A DNA stretch of 64,000 nucleotides from Arthonia radiata. Taxonomy: Eukaryota > Ascomycota > Arthoniomycetes > Arthoniales > Arthoniaceae. Each line of letters opens with the position of its first letter. Positions within the stretch are counted from its first letter, which is position 1. Location of the stretch: contig PSQN01000008.1 of NCBI GenBank assembly GCA_002989075.1, positions 404,861 through 468,860 on the forward strand, written 5' to 3'. Positions 47,028-58,701 of the stretch are shown in pieces. Made by a program: the position numbers and the translations under genes. The notes under the pieces were generated by a model. The model did no database searches and had not been told where the DNA came from. It saw nothing but the letters and a program-made list of their open reading frames with translations.

Positions 47028-48592
47028 ATGACTGTGGACATTGATAGACTGCAGGAACGTGTTGCAGACCTTCAGACGCAGCTCCAGACTGCGCAGGAGG
47101 AGTTGCGGCAAGCCACCAGTGCCTCAAAGTCGGGCAGCGATGCTGCACCGAACGAAGGGTTACAAACCCATGCGTGTTTGGATAATGGAGAGGTTTGTCG
47201 TATGATTGCAAGCTCCGGCCTGCCATTGCATCTCGACGACTACAAACGTTACGGGCGACAGCTCATCTTGCCTGAGATAGGCGTGCAAGGTAAGGTTCCT
47301 GCAGCAATGGTCTCGCTAGGTAATGATTGAGTGCTCTTTCTTAGGCCAGGTACGCTTGAAGTCCAGTGCTGTGCTTCTGATAGGCGCCGGGGGGCTGGGA
47401 TGTCCGGCTGCTGCGTACTTGGCAGGAGCTGGCGTAGGCAGAATTGGGATCGTGGACGGAGATACGGTTGAAGTGTCAAATCTACATCGACAGATACTGT
47501 ACAGTACACAATCCATCGGCTCATACAAGGCGAAAAGCGTGAAGGCCTATGTACAATCGTACGTTTCTCTGACTAGCTCTAAGAAAACAGTGTTGACGCG
47601 ATATTGGCAGCCTAAATCCCACTGTAGCATGTCAAGCATATACAGAGCATCTTACAAGTGCAAATGCTCCCTCCATCACTTCCAACTACGATGTTGTAAT
47701 CGACTGCACTGACAATCCCAGCTCTCGCTATCTTATTTCAGATACTGCTGTCCTTCTTGGGAAGCCACTGGTATTGGGATCAGCTTTGCGTACGGAAGGT
47801 CAGCTCGTGGTACTCAACCATCCTGTCGGATCTCCGGGGATCGCCTCAGGTGGTCCTTGCTATCGATGTGTGTTCCCAAACCCTCCCTCTCCCGAAAATG
47901 TCATGAGCTGCGGAGAAGGCGGCATCTTCGGACCCGTCGTAGGCATCATGGGCGTTATGCAGGCTATGGAGGCCATCAAGATCATATCATCGGGCATCGA
48001 ACACGCGCAGCGCCTTGAAACTGGCCAGCGTACTGACTTGCAACCATCTATGCTCGTCTTGAGTGCATTCGACACACCCATGTTTCGCAGCTTCAAGCTC
48101 CGAGGCCGTCGCAAGGACTGCCGTACTTGCTCCAGCAAGGCAACCATCACACTCAAATTGATACAGACCCATCCTCACGACTATGCCCAAGTATGTGGAG
48201 CTGCGCTGCCAGCCGATGTCTTGGGGAAATGTGAGCGTGTCAAACCGACCGAGCTGGCTGAGATCTTGAAAAATGATAGAGACGGCGCCTTGGTCCTCGA
48301 CGTGCGAGAAAAGGCGCATTATGACGTGTTTCACCTATCGCAGAGCATCAACCTGCCTTACTCATCTGTGAGCCAGTGGCGCGACCTAGACGATGCTGTC
48401 AGCTTGCACGAAATACTGTCAGCAAACACGCCTATTCATGTACTGTGCCGCCTTGGCAACGACTCACAGCTCGCGGTACGAAAGCTCAAGCAGATGGGGT
48501 TGGACTGGGCAGGGCAAAGATACATAGGTGATGTTGAAGGGGGCTGGCGAGCATGGCGACAGGACGTGGAAGGCCAATGGCCCGACTATTGA
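47028..48592 (+). CDS. UBA4: adenylyltransferase and sulfurtransferase Uba4 (MOCS3 type)
   Basis: Three exons: 47028-47289, 47345-47558, 47611-48592; 485 residues. A short N-terminal coiled coil ([19 protein letters not shown]) precedes [18 protein letters not shown], the E1-like entry. The ATP site is [22 protein letters not shown], then [16 protein letters not shown]. Zinc ligands lie in YRCVFP and CRTC. The C-terminal rhodanese domain has the active Cys in CRLGNDS (Cys438) after [15 protein letters not shown]. Uba4 activates Urm1 (and MOCS2A in molybdopterin synthesis) and passes sulfur for tRNA wobble-uridine thiolation and urmylation. All catalytic elements are intact. Convergent with the chromodomain gene. 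Confidence 0.96.
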
Positions 48593-48882
48593 ATAACGTA
48601 TAGAACGTGACAGCAGTCGCACGCAGGGAAAAATTAATAGAAACAATTTTGGATTGACTACTCATGTTGGGTCGTTATTGTAGATCCCCGAACACCACAA
48701 AGATGCTCGCTATCAGGCATATTCCAATTTGGTGAAAACAACAGTTGTCTTTTCCACTTTGCTCTGCTCTTGCACGATCAGCCTTTGCTTGGTCGAATAA
48801 GCCTCCGAGTGCACCATGCTTAGTTACTGTCAAGCCACCAAAAGCCGAATGCTTGGAGATCACTAAGGCGACTGAAAGGCCG

Positions 48883-49944
48883 TCAATTATGAACGGCATC
48901 CACATCCGGTAGCTTCTTCATCTTTGAAGCCCAGTATCGAGCTACGACTTCCGATGCATCCTCAAAATTGTCGGGAGGCTCTTCTGTGAGTTGTTCATAG
49001 CCCACCCACTTCACGAGGTAAAGGTGCTGATCATCCATCATGTAATCATCGAGTATGCGCTCCACCTCGTATTCCTCTTCCTCCTCCTCTTCCACTGCGG
49101 TGTATTCGGGCTCTGACTCCTTCGCCCGACCCTTGCCTTTGTAATTCTGAGGACTGGCGCGTGATGAGGCCGACCGGGACTGCCTGTGACGGTTCCCTTG
49201 TCGAGGCATGTCGAAGGTGAACTGCTTCTGCCGGCGCCAGGCTTTGGTTGATGGTGCAGGGGATCTTGAGCGCTTGGTTCCGCTGAGAGTGACTGTGCCT
49301 TGAGTCTTCCTCTGGGGATTATTCGCGTCGCTTGACGAGCGAGGCGAATTCTTGTGAGGGGTGTCAGCACTCCTTGAAGGTGTCGAGCTACTCTGATGCG
49401 CCACGCAGTTGGCCACAGCCTCTTCAGCTTGCGCAGGCGAGACAGAAGCCCCACTACTAGCTGTCGTGCCGCCAAACTGAGCGCCTAGTAGGCGCTTCAC
49501 TTTAGGAGGACGTCCCGGCTTTCTCTTGATTTCGCGGATAGCAAGTCGAGCCTTCCGATCGGCTTCTTCCTTCTCCTTAAGCTGCTCTTGTCGAGTGCAC
49601 TCAAAGCGCTCCAGCTCTTCGTCCGCAACATGCTGGCCGATGTCGCGTATAGAGGCAGTCAAGAAGGCTCCTGTAGAAGTCTGCAGCCGATAGAGCTCAA
49701 TGTTTGTGCTCGATTCTGTAAATATATCGACGATACGGGTTCCATTGTACGAAGGCGAGATATGAGATGGTGCGAGGGTAACAGTCGGGAGTGGTCGATT
49801 GGCGGAGGCATGGCGGTCTGAGGATTCTGATATAGACCCAGCTTGCTTAGCATATGTATTCGCTGCTTGACGACTTGACGACTGCAGAGAACGACGCCAG
49901 GAAGAATCAACGGAACTTGAACTCTTGTTGCTAGGCGAAGAAGA
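48883..49944 (-). pseudogene. chromodomain/AT-hook protein gene, 5' end lost at the AT-rich junction
   Basis: The frame is open from the stop at 48883 up to 49944 (353 codons), where a TAG ends it at the exact edge of the AT-rich block. No in-frame ATG occurs before the middle of the protein. Going from the open end: a Ser-rich start, a beta-rich block (LAPSHISPSYNGTRIVDIFTE...NIELYRL), a charged helix, an AT-hook (KRKPGRPPKVKR), a disordered Ser/Arg stretch, an acidic run and a C-terminal chromodomain (YEVERILDD..LYLVKWVGY..PPDNFED). Chromodomains read methylated histone tails; AT-hooks bind AT-rich DNA. Either the 5' exon was lost by rearrangement, or a first exon lies across an unrecognised intron (a CTAAT...CTAG acceptor is present at the edge). 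Confidence 0.7.
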
Positions 49945-51670
49945 CTAGATACATTAGAAAATCTTTAGTAGAACTAAGAGCTTATATTATTACCTCTTTA
50001 TTACTAGAAAACATCTTAGTAAGATATTCTAATAGTATTTAAGGCTCTTAAGAAAAAAAGAAAAGTATAATATAGAAAAGAAAGAGAAAATATAAGTAGA
50101 AAAGATAGTATATATATTTAGAAAATTAGAGTTTAAGCTAATAAAATTCAACTTTATAAGTACTATACTATACTATTACTATATTATATTCTACTACTCT
50201 AGTACTATACTATATTCTACTACTCTAGTACTATACTATATTCTACTATTCTAGTACTATACTAAAATAAGATAGAAGTTAGTATATAGAATTAGTAGAA
50301 GAGTTACTAGTAAAATAGTCTTAGAAATAAAAATTATAAAGTAGTATTTAATATAATTAAAACTTAGTAGAATTTATTAAAAGAATCTAATATTTATTCT
50401 ATATACTAGATAAGAACTATAATAATATATTTATATATTCTACTATTATTAAAACTACTATATGTTTTATTATTTAATAATATAAGCTTTATTATCTTTT
50501 AATAGTTCTTTTCTTTAAGAGTCTATTTACTTTTCTACTTAATACTAACTTCTAGTATCTAGATACTAAAATTTTAGCTTTATTTAGTATATAATATTAC
50601 TAATAAGTTAGTAGTTCTATTAGTAAGCTAGTATTTACTTTATAATCTATAGATATAAGCTAAAAGTATAGAGTAAAAGCTAATAATTTATATTAGTTTA
50701 AATTATTTCCTACTATTTTTCTATAAGTACTATAAAATATAGCTCTTAATATATAGTAAAATTTAGAGACTTAGTAGTTTTTATTAGTATTTAATCTTAT
50801 TATCTAGTAGTATTAAAAGTATATACTTAAGAGTAGTTATCTACTAGAGTATATCTACTAGAGTATATCTACTATAAAGACTACTTATATTTTATTAAGA
50901 TAACTATAGCTAAAAAGACCTAGAATAGTATACTAGACTTAAGAATTATATATTTAAAATACTAGATAAGGCTCTATTTATATCTAGTATAATCTAAATA
51001 GTAAGAATTAAGTTTTAGGCTTATAGTAAGATAGTTTCTATATATTACTAAGAATAGTTTTAATTACTTTAAATCTATTTTAAGGAAGTTATATAGAACA
51101 TACTATAAATATATTAAATTATCTAGACTAGACTCTCTAATTCTAGTAAAGATTATATATGATAAGAGATTTTTATTCTTTTTTAACAATTATATTAGTA
51201 TACTAGATAGTATATAAATATCTATAAAAATTCTAGTAGATAAAGCTGTAGCTTTTAGGAATTAATATAGTAGATTATTATAGAATATAGTAGAGATATA
51301 TAATTTTAATAAGAATTTTATCTATATACTAGTAGACTAGAAAGACTCTATATATAATATATATATACTCTAGTATCTATAATAGAAATATAATAATCTT
51401 TTCTATATAGCTAGAGCTAAAATATTCTCTAAAGAGATAATTACTACTAGATAGTCTAGTAGTTCTATATAGTTTTTTCTAGATATAACTATAGATAAAC
51501 TCTATAAATTAAAGAATATTAGTTTATATATAATTTAAATGTATTATTTTTATACTTAGTATAATAGAGTAAGCTAGCTTATATAAGAATAGTTTAAAGT
51601 AGAGATTAGTAGGATTAATAGTAGTAGTATACTATATTAACTAGCTCTAATTAAGATATAATTAAAAGAT
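49945..51670. other. extremely AT-rich, RIP-like block without genes
   Basis: The composition changes abruptly at 49,945. By eye CpA and TpG are almost absent while TpA, CpT and ApG are abundant, the product expected from repeat-induced point mutation. No reading frame of note and no recognisable element; a 26-bp tandem repeat lies inside. Confidence 0.8.
50191..50268. repeat. 26-bp tandem repeat, three copies
   Basis: Copies at 50,191-50,216 and 50,217-50,242 are identical (CTACTACTCTAGTACTATAC then TATATT); the third, 50,243-50,268, has three changes. Confidence 0.85.
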
Positions 51671-52702
51671 ACCTTTATTAGCTCTAGAGTTAGGGTTCTA
51701 TACGGCGCAGAGAGGAATAAAGTAGAGTTATAGTGTTATTTGTACGCTAATTGGTTGTACGCTAGGGCGCCGACTTAGTAGACCCTATTAAATTCTCCTG
51801 CCTCCAAGCAACACACTAAATAGGCCTCTCTAGCAGACATTATTTAAGCTTAAATTAATATAAACAATATTATATACTATACGCAATATATTGCCCGAAT
51901 ATTAGCTCTTAGTACTTATATACAGCTTAAATACAGAGCAAATACTATCTAGTGTGGTACTAGCATACTAAGAGTTATACTCTTATTTAAGCGCTAATTA
52001 GCTAATCTAACCCGCTGTACGCACCGTAATTTGTATATAAGCGATCAACAACAATATAAATTTGTTTAGTAAATAGGCAAAGGACAGGCTTAAGTAGATT
52101 TAATATATTGCTTCTCTTACTAAAGCTTAAATACTAAGCTTAATTAGATAGCTATAGTATAGAAGAAAGACGGTTTAGAGCGCTACTAGTATACTAAGAG
52201 TTACGTTAATATTTAAGTGCTAATTAGCTAGTTAAGCCGGCCGCTTATTTTAAACTTTATTTATAAGCAGGCTTTTTGCTATCCGACAAAAACCTTTAGT
52301 ATCTACTTTTTAATAGGAAGCCTTTCTCTACTATAGTCTCCCTAGCAAGCAAAAATTCTTCTTTAACGCGTACGTCCTTCGCTTCTTCCTTTTTAGTTCT
52401 AAATCGCCTTTTTTCGCTCTATATAGGCCTACTTTTATCCCTACAGCGAGCCCTATAGTCAAACTAAAGAAGTATTTAATCGAAATATAACTATAAGAGC
52501 GCGCTACGTATATAAAGCGACTAACGGCGGAGCGTTAAGTACAATCTTAAGCTTATAAAGCTAATAAAGCCGCCGCGCTAATATTATTAGCGGCGTCTTA
52601 CCTACTACTATTACCTCTCTCTATTGCTAAACTAGCTCCTCGATTAGCGTCTCTAATAGTTGTATCTTTGTCTACGTCTAAGATCGACGCTATCGCTAAA
52701 GT
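51671..52702 (+). repeat. subtelomeric 2.41-kb repeat, proximal copy, left part
   Basis: Matches 60,086-61,117 without net gaps (constant offset 8,415). The left edge carries TTAGGGTT at 51,690-51,697. The copy is cut at 52,702 by the retrotransposon and resumes at 58,702. It is more T/A-shifted than the distal copy. Confidence 0.9.
52698..52702. repeat. target site duplication AAAGT, left
   Basis: AAAGT directly before the left LTR, repeated at 58,702-58,706 directly after the right LTR. The unfilled site in the distal copy has a single AAAGT. Confidence 0.93.
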
Positions 52703-52976
52703 TGTTACGGAACTACCTTAGATCAACCATCTACCGCCTTTAGAAGCTATTAACATACCTACTGCATTGGAAAGACTGTTCTTTGCTACTAATTAATTGC
52801 TAGTTTACCTTCTTCTAGCTTTACCTCTAGTTACCTAGGCAAAAGGTAAAGACTTAGCAAACCGCTCTAACTAACTAAATAGCAGTTCTAGTTTCCTAAA
52901 TAGTTGTTCTGTAGCTTTAGAATTCTATCTATTTCTCTGCAGAGTTAATAAGTTGTTCTTAACATCGCCCGTAACA
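52703..52976 (+). repeat. 5' LTR, 274 bp
   Basis: Begins TGTTACGG and ends CCGTAACA, an 8-bp inverted repeat. Same length as the 3' LTR; the differences I compared are nearly all transitions. No canonical TGG primer-binding site follows; the next bases are TTATTCC. Confidence 0.93.
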
Positions 52977-52999
52977 TTATTCCAAAGCTCTACCCTTTT

Positions 53000-54450
53000 T
53001 ATCTATATATACGCAGCAGACTTTAGTAGTGTTAATACTTACTAAAGACTGTTATACTACACTTAATAAACCCATCGAACTATTTAAGCATCCTTTAGTA
53101 AGACACAACTAATAAACGCCGAGCGAGGTAGTTAGTAAGAACCGAACCAAATTAAACCGACTTTATAGAATAGATCCCGCTATAGTAAAAAGTATTATTA
53201 ACCCTATCTAAGCACAAAGCTTTAATAATTATATACCTACTATACGAGATAGCACCCTAAGAATTGTTACTAAACCGTTTAGTTAGTAATAATAACACTA
53301 ATACGCAATTCTATAGAGATATTAGAAGCTACGCGACAGACGATAATATAATTAACCTAATAATAACCCGGCCGGAGAACTTCTCTATATTTTGGATAGA
53401 ATTTTACGCCAAATATACCGATACTCAAGCTCAATTACGTAAGCTCTAGACTAAAGAGAACGAGCGCCGAAATCGTCGTTAGAATGTTAATTTCTAAACA
53501 ATTAGAGAGAGTCGTAAAGAGACTACTAAGGAGACGCCTGCGTTGGGCTAGATTAGCAATAAAGAGAAATTTAAGAAGGTGTCCGACCCTCCTATTTTCG
53601 CTGGTAAGGCCTTATAAGAGCTTAAGTTATAGATACGTTATATAAAGAATAAAATGTATATTAACGCTAATCGCTACCCGTTAAACGAAGTTAAAGTAGC
53701 TTATATTCTATTACGCCTAGATAAAACCGCCGCTTAGTACGTAGAACCTTACTTAAACTGAGCCAAAGAGACTATACTAGAGGACCTCTACTAGGCGTTA
53801 GAGAACCGGTACAGAGATCTATTTTAAGAAGAAACTGCTTGCGAGAGCTACTACAATCTATACTAAGAACAGAAGAAATTATTTAAGTTCTTCGCTTAGT
53901 TCTATAAATACGCGATTGAAGCTAATATCAATAAACTAACTTAGCTGTATAACTTATAAAATAAGATTAATATTCCTCTTAAAGAAGCTACGCTGCTATA
54001 CAAGCTTAGAACTGTCGCTAGTTATATTAAGAAACTCTAATTCGCCGACCAAAACATTTAGCAGATTAATAAGGCAAAGTCTCGAGTAAACGTAGTTAAG
54101 AAGAATAACTCTCGACCGAATCAATCTCTATAGTCGTAAACAAACTTAGCTCTAGCAGGAACTAAAACTCCTACCGCTGCCGTTAAGCTTCTAATTGCCT
54201 TAGTAGTACGTTAATCGACTTTAAGCACGAACCCTTTTTAAACGAAACGTAGAAGACATTACTTGCTATAAGTATTAGAAGAAGGGCTATTACCGAAGGA
54301 ACTATCCTCTTAAGAAGACTCTAGCGCTAAAATAGAGAAACGCGTAGTCCTCTATAAAGTCTAGTTAGAGCGGCTAGCATTAGGCAGCAGTTAGACTTTA
54401 GAGAAGTTTAATAAACTCTACTCTCTATCTTTAGAGCTAATCGGCATCAA
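53000..54450 (+). pseudogene. degenerate gag region with mutated zinc knuckle
   Basis: Short open stretches remain (for example 53,264-53,449). At 54,264-54,305 the spacing of a CCHC zinc knuckle (C-x2-C-x4-H-x4-C) is kept, but three of the four ligands are now Tyr and a TAG sits within it. Cys to Tyr (TGY to TAY) and His to Tyr (CAY to TAY) are the changes RIP produces. Confidence 0.7.
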
Positions 54451-54479
54451 AAATAATATAAAGATATAGAACAACCCGT

Positions 54480-57400
54480 TTATCTAGATACAGCTATTAA
54501 TAGCTAGCAACTAAAACTAAACTCTGCTTAAGTTCTTAGCGATAATAGATATAGGTTGCTAGATCGCTGTTACTATAGATTACCGCTTTACAGAGAAGAT
54601 TTGCTAAACGTTTAAGATTAGCTTAGTAAAGCTAAATAAATTAATTACTACCCGAGGATTTAAAGAACAGCCGGGAAAGACTATTAAAAAGGGACTATTT
54701 GTACCGGTACAGGTACAAGACTACTAAGTCCCGTATACGTTGTTCTACGTTATCTAACTAAGAACATAAAAGATCTTATTAGAGAAACGCTGATTAGAAA
54801 CGTACTCCGTGTCGATAGACTATAAGAAAGAACTACTAAAATTTAAAAACAATTGTAAGTACGAGTAGAAGCTGGTTTAGAATTAGTTAACGATACCTGA
54901 ATCTCTATTTAACTTAAGACTAGCTCAAATCGATCCGAATCTGTCTCGAAACGGCCGAATTATAGAAGATAAGCGGCCCTTATTTTTAGTGAAGGTAACA
55001 ATACTAAAGAGACCCGAGGCTAATTAGTAGGTCCAATCTTAAATACCGATTAGCTCCGCTAGAACAAGCTTAATTAATTAAGAACAAGGAGCGTTGGTTG
55101 CCGCGAGAGGTGCTTAAAAGGCCTCTTTTAAGAAAGAGATATACAAGGAATCTAAGCCGCGACTCAAAAAGCGACAGAATACCTCTATACTCGGAAGCCT
55201 CTAATAGATTAACTTTATAGGTACAGCTCTATTTCGATACCTAGCAAAGTAGAAGAACGCCAAAGTATTTTCTGTAACTATAAAGAACATTAAATTCTAT
55301 TGGGAAAAAGACTAAAAAACGATTAATCTAAAATTAAAGCTATCTAAAGAGTTCTGGAAGTTTTTAAATGTGTTTAATAAGGACGGCGCGGACAAGCTAT
55401 TACCTTATCGACTACAAGACCTAAAGATAAAGCTAAAGTCTAGCTCTAAATTACCTTACCGAGAACCCTTAAGGAGGATATTAACGGAAGAGGCTAGTCT
55501 TATTAAAGACTATATATAGTTAAACCTCGCTAAATAGTATATCTCGCCCAGCAACTTTTATTACAGCTCTTCGATCCTGTTTGTTCGTAAACTAGGAGAT
55601 AAACTTTATTTGTATGTTAATTATCAGAAACTAAACGTAGTTACTTAGAGAGACTCTTATCCGCTTTCGTTAATCGAGAAAACTCTGGTAAGGGTTACTA
55701 AAGTATAGTAGTTCTCGAAGCTTAATATCTATTAGGCCTTTTACTGGCTAAGAATAGCTTTAGAAGAAGATTTGAACCTTACGACTTTCGCTATCTGCCT
55801 TAAAAACTATAAGTACAACGTAGTTCCGTTTGACCTGTATAATGCCCCTTCGGCCTTCTAACAATTTATAAACGATTTCTTTTTAGATATACTTAACAAG
55901 TACGTATCGATTTATTTAGACAATATACTTATCTTTAGTAAGTTAAAGAAGAAACACAAGAAATATATTCGATAGGTCTTATTACAGCTAAGGTTAATCG
56001 GCCTATACGCGGACATTAAGAAGTACGAGTTCTATAAGCAAGAGATTAAGTATTTAGGCCTAGTCATTACGTTAATTAAAACTAAAATAGACCTTAAAAA
56101 GGTTCAAGCGATTAAAGACTAGGAGAGACCTCGGCAAGGTAATATTACTGCCGTACGGCGGTTTCTAGAGTTTTATAACTACTATCGACAATTTATTCAG
56201 AACTTTAGTAAAATAGCTTGCCCGCTAAATAGCCTAACGAAGAAGAATAGCGGACCGTAGGACAATAGCTACAATAGAGCCTTTAAGTATCTTAAAGAAG
56301 AAGTTAGCAAGAAACTAGTTATAATGTACTTTCGTCTAAATAAGCAATTATTTATAGAATATAATTCTTTAGATTCGGTAGCGGTAGATATTTTATTGTA
56401 ACTTAATAATAATAGTTAACTAAGACTAGTAGCCTACTAGTTCTTAAGCCTCAACCTACAGAGCTAAACTATGCTATCTATAATAAAGAATTATTAGTAA
56501 TCGTTAAGTCCTTTAAAATATTCTAACCGGAGCTATAGTCTGTACCTACTAATAAGCTAACTTAAATTCTTACCGATTACTAGGTATTAAAGTACTTTAT
56601 ATTAACTAAGCAACTAACCTAACAATAAGCCCGATAGACTAAGTTCCTCTTAATATTTAATTTCGAAATTACGTACCGTAGAGGGACAGCGAACAGAAAG
56701 GCAGACGCTTTAATAAAAAGAGCCTCGGGCCTAAGAGCAAAAGAAGATTCTAATATATTTTAAACGTTGTTGCCTGCTAGTAAACTATCTATAGAGGTTC
56801 GAGAAGACTATTAAGTGTATCTAATCGATATAGAAGACGAGACCAAACCTCTAGCGGTACTTAAAGAATTAATAAAAGAAGCGAATACTAAAGATAAAGC
56901 TTTTAGTCGTATCTATAAAGCTCTAGCTAAATATAAAGAAGACAATCTAATCGATAGAAACGTTGAAGGCTATTATCTATTACTATGCTTAAATGTTAAT
57001 AGACTACTATTAATATAAGAACGCTTAGTAGTGTTTAGTTTCTACGTTACTGAAGTAATTAATAAGATACATTCTTTAATAGAAATAGAACACCTAGAAG
57101 TTAGAAACACAATTCGTTAGCTCGCTAGATACTACTAGTTTCCCTAACTATTAAGAAAGATAAAGTAGTTTGTCGACAATTGCTATATTTGTGGGAGAGC
57201 TAAGCTAAGGAACGAGAAGCTAGTAGAGCTCCTTTAACCGTTGCTAACCTTCAAGAGGCCTAACTTAGACTATATTATAGATTTTATTACCGACCTACTA
57301 AAGTCTGAACTAAATAAAGATAATACTATCTTAATGCTAGTTAACAGATTAGCGAAGCTAAAAATATTTCTTTTCTGTAAGTTTAGACTTAGCGAAACGG

Positions 57401-58350
57401 ATACCGAATCGATAGCGAACCTAATTTACTAAAATATATAGTATAAACAAGAACTCCCGAGGTCCCTAACGTCTGACTAGGATCTATAGTTTGCTAGCAT
57501 AGTTTAAAGATACTTAATAAAGCGCTTAAAAGTAAATACTAAACTTATAACCGCTTACTACCTCTAGATTGATAGCTAATCCGAGATCTCTTATCGAGGT
57601 ATAGAGATGCATCTAAGAATATTTATAAATTACTATTAAGACGACTAGTACGACAAGCTTCCTACAGCTAAGTTTGTAGCAAATACTACGGTGTCTAAAA
57701 TAACTAAAATGTTACTATTTAGTATAATCTATAGATACGAACCCCAAATAAGCTTCAAACCTATAATAGAACCCGTTAATTAAAACTAAACTACCTATAA
57801 GAGGGTTTAATCGGACAAAGTAGAGGCTGTAAGCAACCGTTTCTAGGAATTATAGAAAGAAGGGAAATTAAATATAGAATAAGCTTAACTTAAGATAACG
57901 GAGTAGGCCAATAAACAGAGGTCTGATACAACCTTTAAAGTTAGAGACAAAGTATAGCTATTAACTAAGAACATTTAAACGGAGCGACTATCAAAAAAGC
58001 TAAATTACAAGTATATCGGACTATACGTAATTACGTACCGCCAAAGAAATACCTATATACTAGACCTTCTAGATTCAATAGAAATCTATAAAACATTTAA
58101 TTTCTCGATGTTATTAAGAAACCTTAACAAGCCTTTAAAAGGCTAGAAGTACCTCGACCTAGAGCCTATCGTAATTAACAATAACAACAAATAGGTCGTT
58201 AAAGACATTATTAACGTACAGAAAAGTTAAAAACGAATCTAAACCCGCGTAAAATAGTACAGCTACGACGAAGACCGAAAATAGTACCCGATTAAAGACT
58301 TTAAACAAGCTTAAGATCTACTAAAGAGCTTCTACGAGAAATATCTAAGC
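54480..58350 (+). pseudogene. degenerate pol region: protease, reverse transcriptase, RNase H, integrase, chromodomain-like end
   Basis: Protease-like IIDIGC lies near 54,545-54,560. The reverse transcriptase is clearest at 55,440-56,120, with LYVNYQKLNVVT, SYPLSLIEK, FSKLNIYQAF and YLDNILIFSK at about 55,908-55,935 (the usual YxDD is YLDN). RNase H-like sequence follows to about 56,800. The integrase zinc site is suggested near 57,060-57,200 (H...H...CYIC), with the core after it. The last part, about 58,195-58,345, reads like a chromodomain. Many in-frame TAA/TAG stops interrupt all of it. Residual open stretches are 56,815-57,018 and 57,241-57,432. Confidence 0.75.
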
Positions 58351-58412
58351 AAGCTAAGACTTAGGTAGTTAAAACCCTCTGTTATCTCGCTGAGTAAGAG
58401 CAACTAGCTTCT

Positions 58413-58427
58413 TGAAGGGAGAGATAG
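58413..58427 (+). other. polypurine tract of the retrotransposon
   Basis: GAAGGGAGAGATAG lies immediately before the right LTR, the expected plus-strand priming site. Confidence 0.7.
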
Positions 58428-58701
58428 TGTTACGGAACTGCCTTAGATTAACTAACTACCGCCTTTGAAAGCTGTTAATACGCCTACCGTATTAGAAAGA
58501 CTGTTCTTTGCTACCAATTAATTGCTAGTTTACCTTCTCCTAGCTTTACCTCTAGTTGCCTAGACAAAAGGTAAAGACTTAGCAAACTGCTCTAACTAAC
58601 TAAATAGTAGTTCTAGTTTTCTAGATAGTTGTTCTATAGCTTTAGAATTCTATCTGTTTCTCTGTATAGTTAATAAGTTATTCTTAACATCGCCCGTAAC
58701 A
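58428..58701 (+). repeat. 3' LTR, 274 bp
   Basis: Same ends and length as the left LTR (TGTTACGG...CCGTAACA), followed at once by AAAGT. Confidence 0.93.

Larger units (their letters stand above)
52703..58701 (+). mobile_element. complete Ty3/gypsy-type LTR retrotransposon, mutated by RIP
   Basis: 5,999 bp bounded by two 274-bp LTRs and a 5-bp target duplication. Gag-like and pol-like remnants lie in order protease, reverse transcriptase, RNase H, integrase, with a chromodomain-like end, the order of Ty3/gypsy chromoviruses. A polypurine tract precedes the right LTR. Every coding part is broken by many stops, so it is inactive as it stands. Confidence 0.93.
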
